NCBI GenBank assembly: GCA_022449345.1
Contig: JAKURL010000003.1
Span: 34,082-98,081, forward strand
Direction of reading: 5' to 3'
Source: Candidatus Thalassarchaeum sp.
GTDB lineage: Archaea; Thermoplasmatota; Poseidoniia; Poseidoniales; Thalassarchaeaceae
Length of the DNA stretch: 64,000 nt
A program made the translations under genes and the position numbers. The notes beneath the pieces were generated by a model. The model saw only the letters and a program-made list of their open reading frames with translations, had not been told where the DNA came from and did not search any database. Within the stretch, counting starts at the first letter, position 1; the number at the start of each line of letters is the position of its first letter. Positions 53,540 through 61,940 of this stretch are shown one piece after another.

Positions 53540-55297
53540 TCATTCGCCACTTGAATTGAATTGTTCAAGTCCTGTTTGACCTTTCGGCCTGAAAGTGGAT
53601 GGTGATAATTTTCGAGAGTCTGTTGATTCCGTTTGTTCAGGGGTTTGTTGAACTTCACTCAGTACAGGCCTATGTTTTTCTCGGACTGCAATTATGAATT
53701 CGGATGCAGGAATTTCCTCATCACCATCGCCGACCGAGAAATTATCCAAGTTTGATAGATCAACATGAGTGCTGCGAGCCAGTTTCCGTCCTACTCTTGC
53801 TACTGCTCGATGCATATTTTCTTCACGACGAATAGCTGCTGCCCTAGCGCCTTCGTCACGAGTATCTTCAGCGATTATAACCACAACATCACCATCACGA
53901 TGTCTACCTGTTCTGCCTCTTCTCTGAATTGTACGAATTTCGCTCGGAACCGGCTCGTAGAAAATCACCAAGTCGGCGGTAGGAATGTCGAGCCCCTCCT
54001 CTCCTACGCTAGTTGCAATGAGCACATTGCCTTCTCCGAAGCGGAACGATTCGATACGCTCGATTTGTTGTTTTGGCGTCAAACCGGTTCCGCTCGCACG
54101 TTTGCTTTGGCCAATGAATTGGATTGGTTTAGCATCCGGTAAATCTGCTAGAGCGGTGTCAAGAGCCGTTACCGTGTCTCTATAAGTTGCAAAGATGATT
54201 ATTCTCGAATCAGGGTCGCGACGAAGTCTTTCCCTCACCAGCCTTCTTACTGCACCAACTTTACTGTGTATTTCTGGCATTTCCCTGAGACTTCCCCTAA
54301 GTTCTCTGACACGTGAATCCCTGAGTAAATTTCGAGTGTTTTTCTTTTCTGCATCTTCTCCGGTTTCCTTTCGATCTAGGAATTCTCTTGCTGCGGCTAT
54401 ACCTTGACAAAGCAAGTGGTTGATTAGGTGGTGAAGTGACATGGCTAGGCCAATTCGACTCATCGACCCATAGGCGTCAGATTGACCTCTTCTGACCGCC
54501 AAATTAGCTCGCTCCATGGCGTTGGCAAGGCCTCTATGAGTCACCGCACCTGGTATCACGTACCTGCCTAATCTTCTCTCCCTATCGACAATGGTTTCCT
54601 GCCATAGAATGAAAGGTTCTGCTAGTTCACGAATTTCGTCTGGAACCCTGACTATCAATTCTTCAATGTCGAGGTTCGCTAGGTGTTCAGAAAGCATATT
54701 GTCTTCTGAAGTTCGTAAATGAATTCGGCCCACTTGTAGCCTGTTACAAATTTCTTCGACTTTCTCAGAGTTTGAACCTGGGCTTGCTGTCATTCCGAGA
54801 ATTAGTGGTTCATCCGCAAGCCCGAGATATAGGTCCGCAACTTGCGCCTCAGCGCGTTTTCCAGTTGAGTGATGAGACTCGTCGATTACCAGCAAGCAAC
54901 AGTCCGAGAGGTTGAGTAATCCTTTATTGACATCATTGCGAACAACCTGAGGTGTGGAGATAACCAATCTACCCTTGTTCCACATACCCTCTCTCTTGGA
55001 AGGCGGAATTGCTCCACTCATCGCAATCGGTTGTGTTGATTCTTTGTCGAAAACTGATTCAAGGTCGTCGAGATGCTGTTTGACTAAGGCGGCGGTCGGG
55101 GCGATCATTAATGCCCAGCCATCACTTCGCCGAAGCATCTCGGCAATAACCATCCAAGCTACTGCAGTTTTTCCAGCAGCCGTTGGTAGAACCAAAAGTG
55201 TTGAACCAGACAGCGCAACATCGACGGCTTCTAGCTGATATGCCCTAGCCTCGATGACTCCGTCTCGGAGTCCGTCGTGGTGAAGACTAGCGCTCAT
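53540..55297 (-). CDS. Hef/Mph1-like superfamily II helicase, without nuclease domain
   Basis: An ATP-dependent DNA helicase of 585 residues. It has Q-like ARAYQLEAV, Walker A LPTAAGKTAVAWMV, motif Ia APTAALVKQH, motif II LLVIDESHH, motif III GMTASPGSN, a helical insert (~200-310) typical of Hef/MDA5-like enzymes, then IIFATYRDTV, VLIATSVGEEGLDIPTADLVI and QRRGRTGRHRDG (motif VI). Archaeal Hef processes stalled forks and normally has an XPF nuclease at the C-terminus; here only ~90 residues with no nuclease motif follow. A separate nuclease may supply it. The gene diverges from the ribosomal cluster. Confidence 0.88.
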   Translation of the reverse strand: MSASLHHDGLRDGVIEARAYQLEAVDVALSGSTLLVLPTAAGKTAVAWMVIAEMLRRSDGWALMIAPTAALVKQHLDDLESVFDKESTQPIAMSGAIPPSKREGMWNKGRLVISTPQVVRNDVNKGLLNLSDCCLLVIDESHHSTGKRAEAQVADLYLGLADEPLILGMTASPGSNSEKVEEICNRLQVGRIHLRTSEDNMLSEHLANLDIEELIVRVPDEIRELAEPFILWQETIVDRERRLGRYVIPGAVTHRGLANAMERANLAVRRGQSDAYGSMSRIGLAMSLHHLINHLLCQGIAAAREFLDRKETGEDAEKKNTRNLLRDSRVRELRGSLREMPEIHSKVGAVRRLVRERLRRDPDSRIIIFATYRDTVTALDTALADLPDAKPIQFIGQSKRASGTGLTPKQQIERIESFRFGEGNVLIATSVGEEGLDIPTADLVIFYEPVPSEIRTIQRRGRTGRHRDGDVVVIIAEDTRDEGARAAAIRREENMHRAVARVGRKLARSTHVDLSNLDNFSVGDGDEEIPASEFIIAVREKHRPVLSEVQQTPEQTESTDSRKLSPSTFRPKGQTGLEQFNSSGE

Positions 55298-55589
55298 GGG
55301 CCTCCTGATTCGAAGTCAGGGTTCAAAATCCTTGCACTACCTCCTATGTTCACTTACACCCCGTAGGGGTGGAAACCGTCTATGCCCGATTCGTTCATAT
55401 AGGGCATGGAGGTCGCAAGGCCGCTCACTACGTGAGGCACCAGACACCATAGGGCTCTGTACAAACATCCCAGAAATCCGAATTCCACTCGGAAATCGGC
55501 TTTCGGTGTCACGGTTCCTCCCTAACGTGGTGGCCCGGTCTGAATCCGCTTCGGCGGCAAACTTACCGGTAATTACTGGAGGACACACA
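55298..55589. promoter_or_regulatory. Long leader/promoter region before the ribosomal protein cluster
   Basis: This 292-bp gap holds the promoters of the Hef-like gene (minus) and the ribosomal operon (plus). The frame of rpl3 stays open upstream, but ATG 55590 with GGAGG is the clear start. Within it are three hairpins: CACCCC-GTA-GGGGTG (55357-55371), ATGCCC/GGGCAT with a 14-nt loop (55382-55407), and CTCAC-TAC-GTGAG (55424-55436). An operon leader with several hairpins would suit feedback control by a ribosomal protein such as uL4 or uL1; that is inference. Confidence 0.55.
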
Positions 55590-56666
55590 ATGGCCGACCG
55601 ACACAACCCCCGCCGTGGTAGCATGGGCTTTAGCCCTCGTAAGAGGGCTATTCGACCCTATGGACGGATCACATCATGGCCTGATAGCGATTCAAGCGAG
55701 ATCAGGGTTCAGGGATTCGCTGGTTGGAAAGCGGGAATGACTCACGTCTTGATGAGGGATGCCAATCCTCACTCAACCTCTGCCGGTCAAGAGGTCAGAA
55801 AGGCGGTCACTGTTGTTGAGGTTCCTCCGATGAAGGTTCTAGCCATTCGAGGATATCACATGACACCATACGGAATGCAGACCGCTGGTGAAGTATGGTC
55901 AAACTCTTCAGAAGGCCCAGATGGTCTTCACCCACGCTACGCAAACCAGACTCGCGGAGAGCGCGACGCGGAAGAGGGTCGTAAGCCAGCCAAGCGTGCT
56001 GGTCGAATTCCAGTCAGAGATGGCGAGACAAACGGAGATGCATTCGAGGCACTTTCCGGATCCAACCTCTGTGAGGTGCGACTTATCGTTGCAACTCAAC
56101 CATCCCTGGTCAAGAGTGTACCATCCAAGACTCCAGAACTCATGGAGATTGGATTGGTCGGTGGAGATAACACCGCCAAGCTTGAGTGGGCTAAGGATCG
56201 ATTGGGCGGCGAGATAACCGTCGCAGATGTATACGATTCAGGTCAAGAGATTGATGTTGTTGGAATCACTAAGGGTAAGGGATTCCAAGGTGTAATCAAG
56301 AGATTTGGAGTCAAACTGCTCAGCCACAAGAACTCCAAGAGGCGTCGTCAGATTGGAAACATGGGTGATTTCGGTACAGGATATGTACGAAAGACAATCC
56401 GTCAAGCTGGTCAAATGGGCTACCATCAGCGAACAGAATTGAACAAGCGAGTTCTTCGAATTTCAAACCCAGAAGAGTCAGATGTGACTCCAGCAGGTGG
56501 CTTCCTTCACTATGGAGAAGTAACCAATCCATACATGATAATTCAAGGTAGTCTTCCAGGTCCCGCCAAGCGCCTCCTGCGCTTCCGAGATGCTGTTCGC
56601 CCGAATTCGAAATTGCATGAGATCGACCTGACCTACGTCAGTACTTCGAGCAAGCAGGGAGTGTGA
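55590..56666 (+). CDS. rpl3: Large ribosomal subunit protein uL3
   Basis: First gene of the S10/spc cluster. The 358-residue protein begins MADRHNPRRGSMGFSPRKRA, the archaeal/eukaryotic uL3 start, and contains GFAGWKAGMTHVL, VVEVPPMKVLAIRGY, VVGITKGKGFQGVIKRFGVK with the peptidyl-transferase-directed loop, and RKTIRQAGQMGYHQRTELNKR in two adjoining parts. GGAGG 7 nt before the ATG confirms the start. Needed for assembly of the large subunit. Confidence 0.97.
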   Translation: MADRHNPRRGSMGFSPRKRAIRPYGRITSWPDSDSSEIRVQGFAGWKAGMTHVLMRDANPHSTSAGQEVRKAVTVVEVPPMKVLAIRGYHMTPYGMQTAGEVWSNSSEGPDGLHPRYANQTRGERDAEEGRKPAKRAGRIPVRDGETNGDAFEALSGSNLCEVRLIVATQPSLVKSVPSKTPELMEIGLVGGDNTAKLEWAKDRLGGEITVADVYDSGQEIDVVGITKGKGFQGVIKRFGVKLLSHKNSKRRRQIGNMGDFGTGYVRKTIRQAGQMGYHQRTELNKRVLRISNPEESDVTPAGGFLHYGEVTNPYMIIQGSLPGPAKRLLRFRDAVRPNSKLHEIDLTYVSTSSKQGV

Positions 56667-56670
56667 TTAA

Positions 56671-57549
56671 ATGAAGACGAAGTCATACAACCTGGTAAAC
56701 AATGTCGATCAGGAGGAGATGGACGCTGGTCTGCTAGCCGAGATGTACGAAGTCGAGGTGAAGGACGGCAAGTCGTTTACTCTGCCTTTAGTCTTCGATT
56801 CGGAAGTTCGTGAGGACCTGATTCGTAGAGCAGTCCTCGCTAGTCGAGCCAACCGCCGACAGGCATACGGACACCGAGAGCACGATGGAAAGCGTGCACC
56901 CCAACCAGGAATGAAGCATTCCGTTGAATGGTGGGGCAAGGGTCGAGGTGTATCTCGAATTATGCGAAAGGCCGGTCAGCGCACTGCAGCACAGAACCCA
57001 CACACCCGTGGTGGTCGAAGAGCCCACGGTCCAATGGTCGCAAAGGATTGGACACAGAAGATTAACAGCAAGGAAAACGCGATTGCTCGTGATTCCGCAA
57101 TCGCAGCAACTTCGGATGCAGAAATGGTCGCAGCTCGTGGACATCAATTCGACAGTGGCGTGCGATTCCCAATCGTAATCGATGGATACGTTGAGAGCCG
57201 TGAAGAAGGTGATGAGAAGTATTCAATCGAATCCATTCCACTACAATATTCAACTCGCAAGTTCATTGCAATGATGGAAGGACTCGGTCTAGGCGACGAC
57301 CTAGAGCGAGCCCGAAACGGCCGCAACATCCGTGCAGGAAAGGGCACAATGCGCGGCCGTAAGTACAGAACCCCGAAGAGCATCCTACTGGTTGTCGCCC
57401 AAACCGACTGCCTAGCGAAGGCTGCTCGCAATGTTCCCGGAGTCGACGTCGTCGCTGTCAAAGACCTGAGCGCTGAAGATCTTGCACCAGGTGGCGATGC
57501 AGGTAGACTAACTGTTTGGACCAAGGATGCAATTGGAGCACTGGAGTGA
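56671..57549 (+). CDS. rpl4: Large ribosomal subunit protein uL4
   Basis: The 292-residue protein follows rpl3 by 4 nt. Archaeal uL4 features include RANRRQAYGHREHDGKRAPQ, the extended loop WWGKGRGVSRIMRK with AQNPHTRGGRRAHGP that lines the peptide exit tunnel, and ARNGRNIRAGKGTMRGRKYR with KSILLVV. uL4 is a known autoregulator of the S10 operon in bacteria; whether it does so here is unknown. Confidence 0.97.
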   Translation: MKTKSYNLVNNVDQEEMDAGLLAEMYEVEVKDGKSFTLPLVFDSEVREDLIRRAVLASRANRRQAYGHREHDGKRAPQPGMKHSVEWWGKGRGVSRIMRKAGQRTAAQNPHTRGGRRAHGPMVAKDWTQKINSKENAIARDSAIAATSDAEMVAARGHQFDSGVRFPIVIDGYVESREEGDEKYSIESIPLQYSTRKFIAMMEGLGLGDDLERARNGRNIRAGKGTMRGRKYRTPKSILLVVAQTDCLAKAARNVPGVDVVAVKDLSAEDLAPGGDAGRLTVWTKDAIGALE

Positions 57550-57554
57550 TTGAA

Positions 57555-57845
57555 ATGGTTGACCCGTACGATATTATCCAGATGCCATGGATCACTGAGA
57601 AGACTCTCGAAGCTCGCCGAGTCGCAGACGAGGAAGGCGGTTACAGAGAGAATAACAACAGAATAGAATTCATAGTAAGGCGCGAGGCGACTAAGGCAGA
57701 GATTAAGGCCGCTGTAGAGGAACTATTTGATGTCCAGGTCGCTAAGGTCAACACGAAGATTACTATCACTGGTAAGCACGCATCCGTGCGCCTTGCCGAT
57801 GGCTACGATGCGGAGGAAGCGGCGCTAAAGCTCGGGGCGTTCTGA
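57555..57845 (+). CDS. rpl23: Large ribosomal subunit protein uL23
   Basis: The 96-residue protein starts at ATG 57555, 5 nt after the uL4 stop. PWITEKT, NRIEFIVRREATKAEIKAAV, FDVQVAKVNTKITITGKHA and the C-terminal AALKLGAF are typical of archaeal uL23, which sits at the tunnel exit and docks the signal recognition particle. An open extension into uL4 is not used. Confidence 0.96.
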   Translation: MVDPYDIIQMPWITEKTLEARRVADEEGGYRENNNRIEFIVRREATKAEIKAAVEELFDVQVAKVNTKITITGKHASVRLADGYDAEEAALKLGAF

Positions 57846-57857
57846 TGAGGTGATTTC

Positions 57858-58574
57858 ATGGGTAAGCGCACACGTTCACAACGCCGCGGTTCAAGTCCAA
57901 AGAATCAGGTTTCGAGCCACAGATTCCCTGCGGCTAATCGTCTTCCACGCGTAAGAGAGAAGATGGGCGAGGTTACAGATCTCATCCACAGCGCGGCTCA
58001 CACCGCTCCTCTTGCTCGAGTAAAGTTTGAGGATGGAACAATCGCTCATATTGCCGCACCAGAAGGCATCTCAGTCGGTCAAGAACTAGCCTTTGGAGAC
58101 AATGTAAGCCTTCGACCCGGCAACGTTACCAAACTATCGGAGATTCCTGAGGGGACTCCAATCTGTAATGTCGAGGCTCGACCAGGAGATGGTGGCAAGT
58201 TCGCTCGCTCTGGTGGAAATTCTGCAGTACTTGAAACCCGAATGGGTGACAATGTCAGAATCCGAATGCCTAGCGGTTCGATGAAGGATCTTCCAGCATC
58301 TTGCCGTGCTACAATTGGTGTACTCGGTGGACACGGCCGTACCGATAAGCCACTGATGAAGGCCGGTGCAGCCCACTATCGTGCAAAGGCACGAGGAAAG
58401 CTCTACCCAACAGTAAGCGGTGTCGCGATGAACCCAGTAGACCACCCTCACGGTGGAGGAAACCATCAGGCGGTTCACGGACCGAACTCAGTTAGCCGCA
58501 ATGCGCCACCGGGTCAGAAGGTAGGAAACATCGCCCCACGCCGAACTGGACGTGGAAGGACAAGGGAGCAGTGA
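57858..58574 (+). CDS. rpl2: Large ribosomal subunit protein uL2
   Basis: The 238-residue protein has the archaeal start KRTRSQRRGSSPKNQ, the EDGTIAHIAAPEGISVGQ strand region, and the conserved GVAMNPVDHPHGGGNHQ peptidyl-transferase-proximal loop with its key histidine. GAGGTG before ATG 57858 supports the start. It binds 23S rRNA domain IV and links the subunits. Confidence 0.97.
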   Translation: MGKRTRSQRRGSSPKNQVSSHRFPAANRLPRVREKMGEVTDLIHSAAHTAPLARVKFEDGTIAHIAAPEGISVGQELAFGDNVSLRPGNVTKLSEIPEGTPICNVEARPGDGGKFARSGGNSAVLETRMGDNVRIRMPSGSMKDLPASCRATIGVLGGHGRTDKPLMKAGAAHYRAKARGKLYPTVSGVAMNPVDHPHGGGNHQAVHGPNSVSRNAPPGQKVGNIAPRRTGRGRTREQ

Positions 58575-58584
58575 GGTGTGAGAA

Positions 58585-59085
58585 ATGGCCCGCAAATCGA
58601 AGAAGATGTTCCGCTCACCTAAGACTGCACGCCGTCAGGCTCGTAAACGCCGCTCAACTATTGCTGAGCGCCGTAAGAAGGAGTTCCTATGGCGTGGATT
58701 GACTATGGAAGAGTTGAACGTTCTTCCACTATATCCTCCTGAGGACGATCCGGAAGCACCGTGCATTGCAACTCTAATGCCTTCTCGTGCCAAGAGATCA
58801 CTATCTCGTGGTTTGTCCGAGGAAGCTGAGAAGTTCCTAGACAAGGTCCGAGCAAATGCTGGCTCAAAGATGGTCAAGACACACTGCCGAAGTATGTACG
58901 TCCTGCCTGAGATGGTGGGTTCAACAATAGGCATCCACAATGGTCGTGACTTTGTCAGGGTCGATATAATTCCAGAGATGATTGGACACGCCTTGGGTGA
59001 GTTCGCTCCAACCCGTAGATCGGTGACACACACCGGTCCAGGTGTAGGTGCTACTCGGTCAAGTAAGCACGTGGCATTGAAGTGA
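58585..59085 (+). CDS. rps19: Small ribosomal subunit protein uS19
   Basis: The 166-residue protein has FLWRGLTMEELNVLP, KTHCRSMYVLPEMVGSTIGI, IHNGRDFVRVDIIPEMIGH and the C-terminal LGEFAPTRR of archaeal/eukaryotic uS19 in the small-subunit head. The N-terminus is long and basic, and the total is ~25-30 residues longer than many archaeal forms. GAGGTG 6 nt before the ATG fits the local ribosome-site pattern. Confidence 0.96.
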   Translation: MARKSKKMFRSPKTARRQARKRRSTIAERRKKEFLWRGLTMEELNVLPLYPPEDDPEAPCIATLMPSRAKRSLSRGLSEEAEKFLDKVRANAGSKMVKTHCRSMYVLPEMVGSTIGIHNGRDFVRVDIIPEMIGHALGEFAPTRRSVTHTGPGVGATRSSKHVALK

Positions 59086-59095
59086 GGTGAAAAGG

Positions 59096-59623
59096 ATGAG
59101 TCGAATTTCAGGAGAGCCACAATCCGGATACACTCAGTTGCTTGAGGGGTCCAACCTAGCTACTGCTCGTGCAGTCAACCTAGACATCCACCACAAGCAT
59201 TGCTACCAAATTGCCAAGTTCATTCGCGGAATGAATACGGTTGATGCCATTGAGTACTTGGAGAAGGTGATGGACAAGAAGAAAGCAATCCCCTACACCC
59301 GCCGATCAAGAAAGGGCAAAGGTGGCAATACAATGGCAGGTCACCGAAAGGGCAAGATGGGTCCAGGCCGCTATCCATACAAAGCCTCTAGAGAATTCAT
59401 CAAACTGATTAACAGCGCTATGGAGAACGCCCGCCAGCGCTACGACACAATCGATGCTGAGGACATGGTGATTACTCATTGTGCCGCGCACAGAGGCCAA
59501 ATTCACAGTGGTTGGAAGCCACGCGCACGAGGACGCGCGACTCCGAAGAACCACTACCAAGTGAATCTCGAGATTTTCCTCGAACACTTCGGCGATGAAG
59601 AGGATGAGGAGAACGAATTCTGA
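59096..59623 (+). CDS. rpl22: Large ribosomal subunit protein uL22
   Basis: The 175-residue protein shows ATARAVNLDIHHKHCYQIAKF, shown here as ATARAVNLDIHHKHC and YQIAKF, then MAGHRKGKMGPGRYPYKAS and the tunnel-loop/C-terminal region MVITHCAAHRGQIHSGWKPR followed by ARGRATPKNHYQVNLEIFL. The start is ATG 59096 with GAGGTG 6 nt before, not the in-frame GTG inside that site. Confidence 0.96.
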   Translation: MSRISGEPQSGYTQLLEGSNLATARAVNLDIHHKHCYQIAKFIRGMNTVDAIEYLEKVMDKKKAIPYTRRSRKGKGGNTMAGHRKGKMGPGRYPYKASREFIKLINSAMENARQRYDTIDAEDMVITHCAAHRGQIHSGWKPRARGRATPKNHYQVNLEIFLEHFGDEEDEENEF

Positions 59624-59633
59624 GGTGAAGATG

Positions 59634-60431
59634 ATGAGTAAGACAAACACAATTCGAAACATCGTTCACCGCAATATTGAGCGCCAGCTGGTTCGTGAGT
59701 ATCTCTTGAAGGAGACCGAGCGCGCTGGCTTTGGTGGACTAGAATTCAACCGAACACCCGATGGAACCAAGATTACTCTGCAAGCTGAGCAAGTTGGCCG
59801 AGTGATCGGCCGAAGGGGTAAGGTAATTCACGAACTCCAGCGCAGACTGCAGAATGACTTCAATCTAGAGAAGCCTCGCCTTGAGGTTAATGAAATTGAG
59901 GAGCCACGACTAAACCCACAGGTAATGGCAAGCCGTCTAGCATCATCTCTTGAGCGAGGCTGGTTCTTCCGCCGTGCTGGTCACAGCACTTCACAAAACA
60001 TCATGGATGCTGGCGCGCGTGGTTGTTTGATTATCCTCTCAGGAAAGATTTCAGGGGCTCGCCACAGAGTTCAGAAGTTCCAGAAGGGGCACATCAAGTT
60101 CTGTGGAGAGACTGCCCTCGAATTGATGGATGAAGGATTTTCCACAGCCGTCAAGAAACTGGGGACAATTGGTTGTACAGTACGAATTATGCGACCAGGA
60201 GCTAAGTTGCCACACGAGATTACTATTCAAGATCGACAAGAATCAGGTCTAAGTCCAATCGAAGAGGTCTCTATGCTGGAAATCCCAGACGATGAGCCAG
60301 AAGAGGCACCTCAGGTCGAAGAGTCCGAAGTTGCGGATGCCGAGGAAGTCGTCGACAGCGTTGTAGAAAAGATGGCTGAGATGGAATCTGAGGCCTCTGA
60401 AGAATCAACAGATGCAGGAGAGGAGGAGTGA
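59634..60431 (+). CDS. rps3: Small ribosomal subunit protein uS3
   Basis: The 265-residue protein contains the KH domain (TLQAEQVGRVIGRRGKVIHE), the archaeal MASRLASSLERGWFFRRAGHS region, and the mRNA-entry-site segment GCTVRIMRPGAKLPHEI. A ~60-residue acidic tail (EEAPQVEESEVADAEEV) is an extension beyond the usual ~215 residues and may be disordered. ATG 59634 with GAGGTG 6 nt before is favoured over the adjacent ATG 59631. The C-terminus overlaps the uL29 ribosome site. Confidence 0.96.
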   Translation: MSKTNTIRNIVHRNIERQLVREYLLKETERAGFGGLEFNRTPDGTKITLQAEQVGRVIGRRGKVIHELQRRLQNDFNLEKPRLEVNEIEEPRLNPQVMASRLASSLERGWFFRRAGHSTSQNIMDAGARGCLIILSGKISGARHRVQKFQKGHIKFCGETALELMDEGFSTAVKKLGTIGCTVRIMRPGAKLPHEITIQDRQESGLSPIEEVSMLEIPDDEPEEAPQVEESEVADAEEVVDSVVEKMAEMESEASEESTDAGEEE

Positions 60432-60433
60432 AA

Positions 60434-60637
60434 ATGGCACAAATCAGGTCTAGAGATATTGACCAGATGAACCCTGAGCAGCGCGAGCGTCGCCTCGCTG
60501 AGCTGAGGGAGGAACTTCTCCAACTACGTGCTCAGCAAGCGCTTGGAGGTTCATCCTCCAACGCGGGCGCATACAAACAGACACGAAGGAGCATTGCACG
60601 TCTTCTGACGAAGATGTCCGAGGAGAATAAGGAGTGA
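60434..60637 (+). CDS. rpl29: Large ribosomal subunit protein uL29
   Basis: A 67-residue two-helix hairpin with the uL29 pattern RSRDIDQMNPEQRERRLAEL, ELLQLRAQQALGG and the end QTRRSIARLLTKMSEE. It lies next to the tunnel exit beside uL23. ATG 60434 with GGAGTG 3-4 nt before is taken; the in-frame GTG 6 nt earlier is part of that ribosome site and overlaps the uS3 stop. Confidence 0.95.
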   Translation: MAQIRSRDIDQMNPEQRERRLAELREELLQLRAQQALGGSSSNAGAYKQTRRSIARLLTKMSEENKE

Positions 60638-60642
60638 ACCAA

Positions 60643-60942
60643 ATGGCAGGTATTTGCAATCTATGTGGTTTGCCTGATGAACTATGCATCTGCCAAGAAA
60701 TAGCCAAAGAACAACAGAAAGCAATCATTTCAACAGTTAGAAGGAGGTATGGAAAGATGGTAACGATGGTAGAAGGAATCGAGGATTCCGCTATCGATAT
60801 TGGAAAACTAGCAAAGCTACTCAAGAGTGCTTGCGCTAGTGGTGGCACAGTAAAGGGCCGCACCATCGAACTCCAAGGCGATCACAAGAAACGTGTCGCA
60901 AAGGTCCTCGAACAGAATGGATACCAAGTGGAGGTGCGCTGA
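60643..60942 (+). CDS. Translation initiation factor aIF1 (SUI1 family)
   Basis: The 99-residue protein has a zinc-type cysteine cluster at the N-terminus (CNLCGLPDELCIC) and the SUI1 fold (KMVTMVEGIEDSAIDIGKLA, KSACASGGTVKG, IELQGDHKKRVAKVLEQNGY). aIF1 binds the small subunit and checks start-codon pairing. The position between uL29 and Rpp29 is the normal archaeal order. GGAGTG before ATG 60643 favours it over GTG 60634. Confidence 0.95.
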   Translation: MAGICNLCGLPDELCICQEIAKEQQKAIISTVRRRYGKMVTMVEGIEDSAIDIGKLAKLLKSACASGGTVKGRTIELQGDHKKRVAKVLEQNGYQVEVR

Positions 60943-61200
60943 ATGAGTATCATGCATGCACCTTGGTTGGCCCGAGAGATTCATGTTGTGGAAAGCCGAG
61001 ACCCTACCCTTGTTGGCGTCACTGGAATGATAGTCGAGGAAACTCGCAGGACGCTGAGAGTCCGAACACCGAGTGGAGAGGTCACTTTGCCCAAGGACGT
61101 AATCACATTCACAATCGATTCCGAAAAGGACGAAATTGACGGTGCTGCTGTCACACAAAGACCAGAGGATCGCATCAACCGAAGATACAGGAGGAACTGA
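60943..61200 (+). CDS. rnp1: RNase P protein component 1 (Rpp29/Pop4)
   Basis: The 85-residue protein has the Sm-like barrel of Rpp29: REIHVVESRDPTLVGVTGMI, VEETRRTLRVRTPSGEVTLPK with the short tail after KDVITFTI. With the RNase P RNA it matures tRNA 5' ends, needed for the tRNA genes in this window. It starts directly after the aIF1 stop, as in most archaeal ribosomal clusters. Confidence 0.93.
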   Translation: MSIMHAPWLAREIHVVESRDPTLVGVTGMIVEETRRTLRVRTPSGEVTLPKDVITFTIDSEKDEIDGAAVTQRPEDRINRRYRRN

Positions 61201-61202
61201 AA

Positions 61203-61535
61203 ATGAAAGACATTGGAGTAGACGTCCCCGCCCCTGAGAGTGAATGGGATGGTGACGAAAATTGCCCATTCTACGGTAGCCTAAGGCTACGAGGGCAAAT
61301 CATCGAAGGAACTGTATCATCTGTTGGAATGAGTAATTCGATTATCGTTCAGCGTGAGGTAACTCGGTACATGAAGAAATACGAGCGCTACGAGAAGAGA
61401 ACCCGCAGATATGCTGCACACCTACCGTCTTGTATTGGCGAGGTTGCTAGCGGCGATTATGTCCGAATCATGGAATGCAGACCGCTTTCGAAGACGGTCA
61501 AATTCTGCGTAATTGAGAAGGGGGATTCTGAATGA
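61203..61535 (+). CDS. rps17: Small ribosomal subunit protein uS17
   Basis: The 110-residue protein shows DIGVDVPAPESEWDGDENCP, the strand region GQIIEGTVSSVGMSNSIIVQ, RYMKKYERYEKRTRRYAAHLP and the end MECRPLSKTVKFCVIEK. This is the archaeal uS17 form with its N-terminal extension relative to bacteria. It overlaps the uL14 start by 4 nt. Confidence 0.96.
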   Translation: MKDIGVDVPAPESEWDGDENCPFYGSLRLRGQIIEGTVSSVGMSNSIIVQREVTRYMKKYERYEKRTRRYAAHLPSCIGEVASGDYVRIMECRPLSKTVKFCVIEKGDSE

Positions 61536-61930
61536 GAGGAGTAGCAGGAAGGTCCACCGCTGGATTGCCTAGTATGGCTAGGATGGATTGTGTAGACAAT
61601 ACCGGTGCAAAGGTTGTGCAATTGATTACTGTCCTGAAGAAGGGTGGCGTTGCTCGCCGATATCCTTCAGCTGGAGTCGGAGATATGATTCGTGTAACAG
61701 TTCGTCGAGGAACTCCTGAGACTCGCCGTCAAATATTCAACGCGGTTATCGTACGTCAGAGGCGTCCTTTCCGCCGAGTCGATGGGACTTGGGTACAATT
61801 CGAAGACAACGCCTGTGTCATTACGAATGAGCGCGGCGATGTCAAGGGGTCCGATATCAAGGGGCCAGTAAGCCGCGAAGCAGCTGAGCGATGGCCTAGG
61901 ATTGCCGCAACGGCAAAGCAGATTGTGTGA
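61532..61930 (+). CDS. rpl14: Large ribosomal subunit protein uL14
   Basis: The 132-residue protein contains MARMDCVDNTGAKVVQLITV, GVGDMIRVTVRRGTPETRRQ, AVIVRQRRPFRRVDGTWVQF and the usual FEDNACVITNERGDVKGSDI, ending in ERWPRIAATAKQIV. It lies at the subunit interface where it contacts initiation factor 6 and 16S rRNA. Start ATG overlaps the uS17 stop (ATGA). Confidence 0.97.
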   Translation: MRGVAGRSTAGLPSMARMDCVDNTGAKVVQLITVLKKGGVARRYPSAGVGDMIRVTVRRGTPETRRQIFNAVIVRQRRPFRRVDGTWVQFEDNACVITNERGDVKGSDIKGPVSREAAERWPRIAATAKQIV

Positions 61931-61940
61931 GGTGTCAAGA

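Noticed and set aside
55296-55589. 98-codon N-terminal extension of uL3
   Set aside because: The extension has no ribosomal-protein character, whereas ATG 55590 has a GGAGG site and the family's N-terminal sequence.
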